A stretch of DNA of 64,000 bases, taken from the NCBI GenBank assembly GCA_947495135.1, contig CANLXN010000012.1:87357-151356 (forward strand), given 5' to 3'. The notes beneath the pieces were generated by a model. That model saw nothing but the letters and a program-made list of their open reading frames with translations. It was not told the origin of the DNA and did no database searches. This stretch comes from an uncultured Flavobacteriaceae bacterium (GTDB taxonomy: Bacteria; Bacteroidota; Bacteroidia; Flavobacteriales; Flavobacteriaceae). How positions within the stretch are numbered: position 1 is the stretch's first letter; each line of letters begins with the position of its first letter. Both the position numbers and the translations under genes were made by a program. This document shows, piece by piece, positions 54,951 to 62,030 of this stretch.

Positions 54951-57266
54951 ATGGCAACAAAGAAAGAAACAAAAAAAGAGGAGACCCCAGTTAGGAAGCA
55001 TATCAGAACCTTTTGGATCATTTTTGGAATAGGAGTACTTTGTGTAGCACTACTTTTTATGATCACTGCTTGGGGAGTATTTGGAAGTTTACCAGATGAA
55101 ACAAGTTTAGAAAACCCTGAGAAAGATCTTGCTTCGCAGGTAATTTCGCAAGATGGAGTAGTAATTGGAAAATTCTTTAAAGAAAACCGTACGCCAGTTA
55201 AATATGAGGAGCTGCCAAAACACCTAGTGGAAGCCCTTATCGCAACAGAAGATGTGCGTTTTTATGATCATGCAGGAATTGACGGTAAAGGAACCCTTCG
55301 TGCTTTTGTGTTTTTGGGATCCAAAGGTGGCGCCAGCACAGTGTCTCAGCAGTTGGCTAAATTGTTTTTTACAGACGGTGCGTCCAAAAACAAAATAGAA
55401 CGTGCAGCGCAGAAGTTGAAAGAATGGATTATAGCAACCCGCTTGGAAAGAAGATACACTAAGGAGGAAATCATTACCATGTATTTTAACACCTATGATT
55501 TCTTAAACTTAGCTATCGGAATTGAATCTGCTTCTAATATTTACTTCGGAAAATCTCCAAAAGATTTAAACTTGGAAGAATCGGCCATGCTGGTAGGAAT
55601 GTTTAAAAATTCTTCCCTGTATAATCCTCGTAGAAATCCGGAGGGAGTTATGAACCGAAGAAATGTGGTTCTAGCTCAAATGTCGAAATACGACTATATC
55701 ACGGAACAAGCCAAAGATTCTCTGCAACAACTTCCATTAGGAGTAAATTATTCGCCCCAAGATCACATTGACGGAATTGGGACATACGTGCGAGAATACA
55801 TTCGCGGATACATGAAAGATTGGGCTAGGAATAATCCAAAACCAAACGGAGAATTATACGATATTAATAGCGACGGGTTAAAGGTTTATACTACCATCAA
55901 TTCTAAAATGCAGAAGTACGCAGAACAGGCGGTAGACGAACATATGGCAAATATTCAAAAAGAGTTTGATCGCCAGAATGAAACAAATAAGACCGCACCT
56001 TTTAGAGATATAACAGTTGAAGAAACCAATAAAATTTTGGATGCCGCCATACAGAGAAGTGATCGCTGGCGGGAAATGAAAAAACAAGGAAAGTCTGAAA
56101 AGGTAATTAGAGAGAGTTTTAAGAAGAAAACAGCCATGACTATTTTTTCTTGGGGTGGCGAAATAGACACCTTAATGACGCCTTTGGATTCTATTAAATA
56201 TTACAAGTCTTTTCTAAGAGCATCTATGATGTCTATGGCGCCTCAAACGGGTGAAATTAGAGCATGGGTTGGCGGGATCAATTACAAGCATTTTAAATAC
56301 GATATGGTGAAGACGGGAAAGCGTCAAATAGGCTCTACTTTTAAGCCCTTTGTATATGCAACCGCTATTGATCAAATGCATATGTCGCCATGCGATACAT
56401 TACCGAATACACCTTATACTATTCCTGCAGGAAAATTGGGTAATACCAAAGATTGGAGTCCTAAAAATTCGAGTGGAAACTACGGAGGTATGATGTCTCT
56501 TAAAAATGCACTAGCTCAGTCTGTAAATACCATTACTGCGCGTTTAATTGATAGAGTTGGGCCAAGACCAGTGATAGAGTTGGTGGGGAAGATGGGAATC
56601 GATAAAACAGATATCTTGGAAGTTCCTTCTATTGCATTAGGTACTCCAGATGTTTCTTTATATGAAATGGTTGGTGCCTATAGTACGTTCGCAAATGAAG
56701 GAGTGTACATTCAGCCAATTTTGGTAGAGCGCATAGAGGATAAAAACGGAACTGTACTTTTTCAGAATATACCCGAAGCAAAAGATGTTATTAGTGGAGA
56801 AACCGCCTATGTAACGGTGAATTTAATGCAGGGAGTTACCCAATCTGGTTCAGGATCTAGATTGCGACATACTTGGAGAAAAGATGCAGTTTATAAAAGT
56901 TCTGTAACGGGATATCCCTATGGATTTGACAATCCTATTGCTGGTAAAACAGGTACTACACAAAATAATAGTGACGGATGGTTTATGGGAATGGTACCAA
57001 ATCTTGCAACTGGCGTATGGGTTGGAGGAGATGATAGAGCGACACACTTTGCCAGAACGGCTTATGGTCAAGGAGCAACAATGGCATTGCCTATATGGGC
57101 TTTGTATATGAGAAAATGTTATGAGGATGGCACCTTAGATGTTTCTAAAAACAATTTTAAGAAGCCGTCAAAAATCTCTATTGAAACCGACTGTGATGAC
57201 TACCGAAAAAATGGACAAAGTGGAAATGGTAACGGAGAGGTTCCATCGGACGAATTTGATTTCTAA
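54951..57266 (+). CDS. mrcA: bifunctional penicillin-binding protein 1A
   Basis: Class A PBPs polymerise and cross-link peptidoglycan. The 771-residue protein has one membrane helix (about 20-42), a GT51 domain with the catalytic Glu in ALIATEDVRFYDHAG and GGASTVSQQLAKLFF, and a transpeptidase domain with SxxK in GSTFKPF (Ser462), an SVN motif and KTGTTQNN (Lys666). The tail ends in a disordered Ser/Asp-rich segment. It is the third gene of ricT-gldH-pbp, with a six-base gap after gldH. Confidence 0.95.
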   Translation: MATKKETKKEETPVRKHIRTFWIIFGIGVLCVALLFMITAWGVFGSLPDETSLENPEKDLASQVISQDGVVIGKFFKENRTPVKYEELPKHLVEALIATEDVRFYDHAGIDGKGTLRAFVFLGSKGGASTVSQQLAKLFFTDGASKNKIERAAQKLKEWIIATRLERRYTKEEIITMYFNTYDFLNLAIGIESASNIYFGKSPKDLNLEESAMLVGMFKNSSLYNPRRNPEGVMNRRNVVLAQMSKYDYITEQAKDSLQQLPLGVNYSPQDHIDGIGTYVREYIRGYMKDWARNNPKPNGELYDINSDGLKVYTTINSKMQKYAEQAVDEHMANIQKEFDRQNETNKTAPFRDITVEETNKILDAAIQRSDRWREMKKQGKSEKVIRESFKKKTAMTIFSWGGEIDTLMTPLDSIKYYKSFLRASMMSMAPQTGEIRAWVGGINYKHFKYDMVKTGKRQIGSTFKPFVYATAIDQMHMSPCDTLPNTPYTIPAGKLGNTKDWSPKNSSGNYGGMMSLKNALAQSVNTITARLIDRVGPRPVIELVGKMGIDKTDILEVPSIALGTPDVSLYEMVGAYSTFANEGVYIQPILVERIEDKNGTVLFQNIPEAKDVISGETAYVTVNLMQGVTQSGSGSRLRHTWRKDAVYKSSVTGYPYGFDNPIAGKTGTTQNNSDGWFMGMVPNLATGVWVGGDDRATHFARTAYGQGATMALPIWALYMRKCYEDGTLDVSKNNFKKPSKISIETDCDDYRKNGQSGNGNGEVPSDEFDF

Positions 57267-57315
57267 GATCTACAATTGAAATGAACCCTCCCAGTGGGGA
57301 TATTGTATAAAATTA

Positions 57316-57354
57316 AAACCTATCAGTGCTAAAAGAGCTGATAGGTTTTTGTAT
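57316..57354 (+). terminator. intrinsic terminator after PBP1A
   Basis: AAACCTATCAG (57316-57326) and CTGATAGGTTT (57338-57348) form a perfect 11-bp stem followed by TTGTATTTTTATT. It separates the PBP1A operon from the CoA-transferase operon. Confidence 0.88.
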
Positions 57355-57375
57355 TTTTATTAAAATTTTAAACTT

Positions 57376-58077
57376 ATGATCACAAAGACAGTTTCAAATG
57401 TCGAGGAGGCATGCCATGGTGTAAAAGATAGTATGACTTTTATGCTTGGAGGATTTGGCTTGAGCGGAATTGCTGAAAATTGCATAGCCCAGTTAGTAAA
57501 GTTGGGTGTCAAGGATGTTACCTGTATATCAAATAATGCGGGAGTTGATGATTTTGGTTTAGGATTATTACTTCAGAAAAAACAAATCCGAAAAATGATC
57601 TCTTCCTATGTAGGCGAAAATGCCGAATTTGAGCGACAGATGTTAAGTGGAGAGCTGGAAGTGGAGCTTATCCCTCAGGGAACACTGGCCCAACGATGCC
57701 AGGCTGCGCAGAGCGGCATTCCTGCCTTTTATACTCCCGCAGGATATGGAACAGAAGTGGCAGAAGGAAAAGAGTCTAGGGAATTTAATGGAAAGATGCA
57801 TATCATGGAGCATGCTTTTAAAGCCGATTTCGCCTTTATCAAAGCTTGGAAGGGTGATACAGCCGGAAATTTAATTTTTAAGGGAACTGCACGAAATTTT
57901 AATCCTAATATGTGTGGAGCGGCAAAGATTACTGTTGCCGAGGTGGAAGAACTAGTTCCTGCTGGTGAATTAGACCCCAATCAAATTCACGTGCCAGGAA
58001 TATTTGTACAACGTATTTTTCAGGGAGAGAGATACGAAAAGAGAATCGAGAATTTAACCGTAAGAAAAAGAGACTAA
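57376..58077 (+). CDS. scoA: 3-oxoacid CoA-transferase subunit A
   Basis: With subunit B this transfers CoA between succinyl-CoA and acetoacetate or similar acids. The 233-residue protein has [19 protein letters not shown] (CoA-binding GxGxxG-like loop), the segment [27 protein letters not shown] and [20 protein letters not shown]. Length matches the A subunit of two-gene CoA-transferases. The stop overlaps the scoB start by one base (TAATG). Confidence 0.9.
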   Translation: MITKTVSNVEEACHGVKDSMTFMLGGFGLSGIAENCIAQLVKLGVKDVTCISNNAGVDDFGLGLLLQKKQIRKMISSYVGENAEFERQMLSGELEVELIPQGTLAQRCQAAQSGIPAFYTPAGYGTEVAEGKESREFNGKMHIMEHAFKADFAFIKAWKGDTAGNLIFKGTARNFNPNMCGAAKITVAEVEELVPAGELDPNQIHVPGIFVQRIFQGERYEKRIENLTVRKRD

Positions 58078-58733
58078 TGGCATTAACAAAGAACCAAATA
58101 GCGCAGAGAATTGCCAAAGAAGTAAAAGACGGTTACTACGTAAATCTCGGAATTGGTATACCAACACTGGTTGCCAATTTTGTGCGAGAGGATATAGATG
58201 TGGAATTTCAAAGTGAAAATGGAGTTTTAGGAATGGGCCCGTTTCCTTTTGAGGGAGAAGAGGATCCAGATGTAATCAACGCAGGAAAACAAACAATTAC
58301 GGCCCTGCCAGGAGCTTCATTCTTTGATAGCGCCACAAGTTTTGCGATGATTAGAGGGCAACATGTTGACCTTACTATTTTAGGTGCTATGGAAGTTGCG
58401 CAAAACGGAGATATAGCTAATTGGAAGATTCCTGGAAAAATGGTAAAAGGAATGGGAGGAGCTATGGACTTGGTTGCGTCTGCAGAAAATATTATCGTGG
58501 CAATGATGCATACCAACAAGGCAGGAGCCTCAAAAATGCTTTCTAAATGTTCTTTGCCTTTAACTGGAGTAAACTGCGTTAAGAAGGTGGTGACCAATCT
58601 CGCAGTATTGGCAATAGAAAACAATAGCTTTAAATTACTAGAACGGGCACCTGGTGTTTCGGTCCAAGAAATACAAGCGGCTACAGAAGGAGACCTCATA
58701 GTGGAAGGAGAGATTCCGGAAATGACCTTTTAA
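58077..58733 (+). CDS. scoB: 3-oxoacid CoA-transferase subunit B
   Basis: The 218-residue catalytic subunit contains DGYYVNLGIGIPTLVANFV and the active-site Glu in FQSENGVLGMGPFP, with GASFFDSATSFAMIRGQHVD and IPGKMVKGMGGAMDLVASA as expected. The Glu forms the covalent CoA thioester. It is translationally coupled to scoA. The next gene begins after only two bases. Confidence 0.92.
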   Translation: MALTKNQIAQRIAKEVKDGYYVNLGIGIPTLVANFVREDIDVEFQSENGVLGMGPFPFEGEEDPDVINAGKQTITALPGASFFDSATSFAMIRGQHVDLTILGAMEVAQNGDIANWKIPGKMVKGMGGAMDLVASAENIIVAMMHTNKAGASKMLSKCSLPLTGVNCVKKVVTNLAVLAIENNSFKLLERAPGVSVQEIQAATEGDLIVEGEIPEMTF

Positions 58734-58735
58734 AA

Positions 58736-59368
58736 ATGAGAATTAAAGCATTGTCGGGACATTTCTTTCCCTACCAATACTTACCAAACAGAAACTACCA
58801 GTTGATCAATGATCGTTTCCTTCGAAATACACTTATTGCCGTCGATTTTCTTTATAAAACAAATGCACTTACCATTGTCTTTAAGAATGAAGGAACCACT
58901 AAACAGATAGATATTATTGATGTTTTGGTAACCGATACTATCCATGATATCACCATAATTCCAGGAACTAATAACGCCTATAATCCAAGATTAAATAGTG
59001 TCATGTTTAATGATACTCATGGAGTAGTTTTCAGAAAAAATCACAAAAAGAAGTGGTTTCAAAAGAACAAGGGGTATAACTCACCTGTTACACTTTTGTC
59101 TCATGAGCTTATTCATTGCTATAATGAACTATATGAAACAGAAAACTACCTAGCGCGCAAAAGAGATCATTCTTCCAGAGGAGAAAAAATTGATAAGGAT
59201 GGTCGCGATCTTTCTTTTCCAAATGCAGAAGAAGTGTTTGTAATTAAAATGACTAATCAAGTGGCGAAACGATTAGGAGAAGATAAAAGGTCAAATTATG
59301 GTCGAAGTTACTATCCTGTAGAGCATGTTCTTGCCATCAAGCGTAAAAAAGGAACAAAAAGAGCTTAA
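58736..59368 (+). CDS. M91/NleD-like zinc metalloprotease
   Basis: The 210-residue protein has the zinc motif HELIH at residues 123-127 (VTLLSHELIHCYNELY) and a downstream SFPNAEEVFVIKMTNQ (Glu165/166) that could provide the third ligand, as in the M91 (NleD) family of effector proteases. No signal peptide or membrane helix is visible. It follows scoB by two bases, so it is co-transcribed with the CoA transferase. In pathogenic E. coli NleD cuts host MAP kinases; here the substrate is unknown, and toxin or housekeeping roles are both possible. Confidence 0.7.
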   Translation: MRIKALSGHFFPYQYLPNRNYQLINDRFLRNTLIAVDFLYKTNALTIVFKNEGTTKQIDIIDVLVTDTIHDITIIPGTNNAYNPRLNSVMFNDTHGVVFRKNHKKKWFQKNKGYNSPVTLLSHELIHCYNELYETENYLARKRDHSSRGEKIDKDGRDLSFPNAEEVFVIKMTNQVAKRLGEDKRSNYGRSYYPVEHVLAIKRKKGTKRA

Positions 59369-59541
59369 ATAAGCTGAATTTCAAGATGTTAGATAAAGAT
59401 AAGACTGAATTTCCATTGTAGGAATTTCATTCTTGATTATTGACAAACGTTAAATTTATGTGCATTTCATCGAAAAATGATGCGTTTAATCGTGTATTTC
59501 GAAATAAATGTACAATTTAGCAGTCCCAAATAATACGACCC

Positions 59542-59631
59542 ATGAAAAATCTAAACGACTCAATCAAAAACACATTTCGACTTGTGAAAAGTGTTGTTTA
59601 CGTAGCTAAGAAAGTTTTCTTATTGATGTAA
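59542..59631 (+). CDS. possible 29-residue basic peptide
   Basis: ATG to TAA encodes 29 residues: MKNLNDSIKNTFRLVKSVV then YVAKKVFLLM. It has five Lys and one Arg against a single Asp and alternating hydrophobic residues, so an amphipathic, membrane-active helix is possible. A stem-loop terminator follows 56 bases later, giving a compact transcription unit. No similarity is recognised; expression is unproven. It could equally be a fortuitous frame in a small RNA. Confidence 0.4.
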   Translation: MKNLNDSIKNTFRLVKSVVYVAKKVFLLM

Positions 59632-59687
59632 ACTAAAACTTATAAAAAGATACTTTACCCCAAATCTGCAACGATTTAGATAAAGTT

Positions 59688-59724
59688 AAACCCGTTCTTT
59701 GTGAGGTTAGAACGGGTTTTTTTA
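59688..59724 (+). terminator. intrinsic terminator after the mini-ORF
   Basis: AAACCCGTTCT (59688-59698) and AGAACGGGTTT (59709-59719) form a perfect 11-bp GC-containing stem with a 10-base loop and a run of T residues (59716-59723). It terminates plus-strand transcription from the M91 gene or the mini-ORF. Confidence 0.9.
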
Positions 59725-59753
59725 TTTCATTAAATCATAGATTTAATGAAATA
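59723..59753. repeat. 13-bp perfect inverted repeat
   Basis: TATTTCATTAAAT and ATTTAATGAAATA flank the five-base loop CATAG directly after the terminator. AT-only stem without a T tract; it may be a protein site or fold with the terminator. Confidence 0.75.
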
Positions 59754-59782
59754 ACTCTTCCTAGCTTCATCGAAGAAGAGTT
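59753..59782. repeat. 8-bp inverted repeat
   Basis: AACTCTTC (59753-59760) and GAAGAGTT (59775-59782) pair across a 14-base loop, immediately following the previous repeat. It could be the minus-strand terminator of the ABC gene, whose stop is at 59864. Confidence 0.5.
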
Positions 59783-59863
59783 CCGTCTATTAATGTGTAT
59801 TGAAATGTGTAAGGAGAGAAGAGCTGTTCACTACTCTAATTAATGGCATACATTACCCGGATT

Positions 59864-61552
59864 TTAAAGACCCTTAGGGATGGCATCGATTAATTTTTTC
59901 GTGTATTCTTTTGTTGGGTTGGCATAAATCTCATCCGCATCACCCATTTCTTCAATTTTACCATTATTCATAACTAATAACTGATCTGCCATAAATTTCA
60001 CAACTGCTAGGTCATGGGAGATAAATAAATAGGTAAAACCAAAATCTTCTTTGAGTTCATTTAAAAGGTTTAGAACTTGTGCTTGGACCGAAATATCTAA
60101 TGCAGAAACCGATTCATCACAAATTACCAGTTTTGGCTCCATTGCAATAGTACGGGCAATGCCTACTCTTTGTCTCTGGCCCCCAGAAAGCTCGTGCGGA
60201 TACCTGGAAAAATAACTATCGTCCAAACCTACCCTATTCAATATTTCGATAGCCCTATCTCTGCGCTCGTTTTTTGAACTACCAATACCGTGCACTTTCA
60301 TTGGCTCTATCAACGCTTCTCCGATAAGAATTCTAGGGTTTAAAGAGGAATAAGGATCTTGAAAAATTAATTGAATTTCTTTTCGCAATTTCCGAATTTC
60401 GGAAGAACTCAATTGTGTAAGGTCTCTTCCACGATATTTTATTTTGCCTGAACTTGCCTTCTCCAATTGTAAGATTGTTTTCCCTAGGGTCGATTTACCA
60501 CAACCAGATTCGCCTACCAACCCAACGGTCTCTCCTTCGTAGATTCGAAAACTCACATCATTAACCGCTTTCACAATTTTTTTAGGCTTAAAAAAACCTG
60601 CATTGCTGTAATACTCTTTTTCTACGTTCAGTATTTCCACTAGAGGTTCCTGTAAGTACAACTTTTTATGCTGAAAAGCACGCTGTTGAGGTGTAATTTC
60701 TTCTGGTACAAAGGTGTTATTTGCCAAAGAAGCAATCGTAGGTAATTTCTGAAACCGTTTCCCTAAAGTAGGTCGGGAGGCTAACAGGGCTTTAGTATAA
60801 TCTGCTCTTGGCATCTTAAAAATGGAGAAAACACTTCCCTCTTCAACGATGTCACCTTTGTACATCACAATTACCTTATCGGCTATTTCACTCACCAAAC
60901 TGAGATCATGAGAGATAAATACCAAACTCATACCCGTTTCTTTTTGTAGCTCTTTAAGAAGAAGTAGGATTTCTTTCTGAACCGTTACATCAAGAGCGGT
61001 GGTTGGCTCATCTGCGATAAGTAATTTCGGTTTACATGCAATAGCCATGGCAATCATAACTCGTTGCATTTGCCCACCACTTATCTGGTGGGGATAAGCA
61101 TTGAATATCTCCCTAGGACGAGGGAGCTTTACCTTTTCAAAAAGTAGAATGGTTTCCTCTTTTGCTTCGGAAGAGGTCATGCTGAGGTGTTCTTTTAAAA
61201 TTTCGGCTACCTGTAAACCGCAACGAAGCGACGGATTGAGAGCGCTCATGGGCTCTTGAAAGATCATAGCGATCTCTTTCCCTCTAACCGAGCGCATTGC
61301 CTTATTACTTTTCAACAATAAATCTTCTTGTTCGAAAAGAATTTCTCCACTGATGTGTGCGGTTTTTTTCGGAAGAAGGCCCATAATCGCCATGGACGTA
61401 ACCGACTTTCCCGAACCAGACTCTCCAACAATACCGACCACCTCATTTTTTGGAACAGCGAAATTTATGCGATGTAAAATTTCAGTGAGATTCTTCTTGC
61501 GGCCAAAAGAAACTTGTAAATTTTTGACTTCCAAAATGTGTTCTGTCTGCAT
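59864..61552 (-). CDS. oligopeptide/dipeptide ABC transporter ATPase with two fused NBDs
   Basis: The 562-residue protein contains two complete ATPase domains: the first (about 1-265) with [26 protein letters not shown] and [15 protein letters not shown], the second (about 305-562) with [28 protein letters not shown] and [15 protein letters not shown]. Each is followed by a short OppD/OppF-type C-terminal extension. The layout is that of YejF or GsiA, the ATPase of peptide or related importers. No permease or binding-protein gene is in the window. A TATCTTTG box lies upstream. Confidence 0.92.
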   Translation of the reverse strand: MQTEHILEVKNLQVSFGRKKNLTEILHRINFAVPKNEVVGIVGESGSGKSVTSMAIMGLLPKKTAHISGEILFEQEDLLLKSNKAMRSVRGKEIAMIFQEPMSALNPSLRCGLQVAEILKEHLSMTSSEAKEETILLFEKVKLPRPREIFNAYPHQISGGQMQRVMIAMAIACKPKLLIADEPTTALDVTVQKEILLLLKELQKETGMSLVFISHDLSLVSEIADKVIVMYKGDIVEEGSVFSIFKMPRADYTKALLASRPTLGKRFQKLPTIASLANNTFVPEEITPQQRAFQHKKLYLQEPLVEILNVEKEYYSNAGFFKPKKIVKAVNDVSFRIYEGETVGLVGESGCGKSTLGKTILQLEKASSGKIKYRGRDLTQLSSSEIRKLRKEIQLIFQDPYSSLNPRILIGEALIEPMKVHGIGSSKNERRDRAIEILNRVGLDDSYFSRYPHELSGGQRQRVGIARTIAMEPKLVICDESVSALDISVQAQVLNLLNELKEDFGFTYLFISHDLAVVKFMADQLLVMNNGKIEEMGDADEIYANPTKEYTKKLIDAIPKGL

Positions 61553-61557
61553 GATTT

Positions 61558-61565
61558 CAAAGATA
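61558..61565 (-). promoter_or_regulatory. -7 box for the ABC ATPase gene
   Basis: The minus strand reads TATCTTTG, matching TAnnTTTG, five bases before the ATG at 61552. The leader would be very short or absent. No TTG at the expected spacing. Confidence 0.3.
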
Positions 61566-61614
61566 GAGATTTAATTGGGTACTTCATTTAAATAAGAAAG
61601 TGCAGCTAAAACAG

Positions 61615-61647
61615 AGCCTAACAAGCTAAACAACAGGCTTGTAGGCT
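61615..61647. repeat. inverted repeat upstream of the ABC gene
   Basis: AGCCTAACAAGC and GCTTGTAGGCT pair with one unpaired base around a 10-base loop. It could be an operator or an attenuating hairpin in the leader if transcription starts further upstream than the nearest box. Confidence 0.5.
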
Positions 61648-62030
61648 TATTCTTACAGACTTTTGTTAAAGAAAATTGGATTTTTCTTAAAAAAAGAGTT
61701 ACTTCGTTAAATATTTCATAAAAAATATGTGAAATAACCCATAAAATGACAGTGGTTTAACCGTAATTGTCCGAAATCTTTAAGGATAATATAATATCAT
61801 TTTTCGCCTTTCCCCAATAGGCTTATGAGATTGAAACTTGTAAAATTAAAAACAGAACATATGCATAAACATCAATTTTTTTAGTTATTCAAACCTAACT
61901 AGTAAGGTGTTCTTAATTTTTTGAAGAACATAAAGCTCTTTATTTTGATATCAAACTAGATTTCAAAAAGTACTCCCCACTGCAAGTGTGTAATTGCATT
62001 AATTTACACAAAAACCATCTAAACTTTTAA

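Larger units (their letters stand above)
59369..59863. other. 495-base region with a mini-ORF and several hairpins
   Basis: Between the M91 gene and the ABC gene there is no large ORF. It holds a 29-codon frame (59542-59631), an intrinsic terminator (59688-59724) and two further inverted repeats (59723-59753 and 59753-59782). The first 170 bases are AT-rich without clear promoter boxes. Confidence 0.6.
61553..62030. other. 478-base AT-rich divergent spacer
   Basis: No gene is supported; a 19-codon frame at 61825-61884 was judged chance. It contains a TATCTTTG box for the ABC gene (61565-61558, minus) and an inverted repeat (61615-61647). Toward the M36 gene there is only a weak pair, TTG (61921-61923), 17 bases, TATTTTG (61941-61947). 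Confidence 0.45.

Noticed and set aside
58208..58699. A 163-codon reverse frame inside scoB
   Set aside because: Antisense to an intact CoA-transferase subunit; Pro/Ser-rich composition typical of a shadow.
61825..61884. A 19-codon frame with several His residues near the end
   Set aside because: Too short, no terminator-attenuator downstream and no his genes nearby; likely chance in AT-rich DNA.
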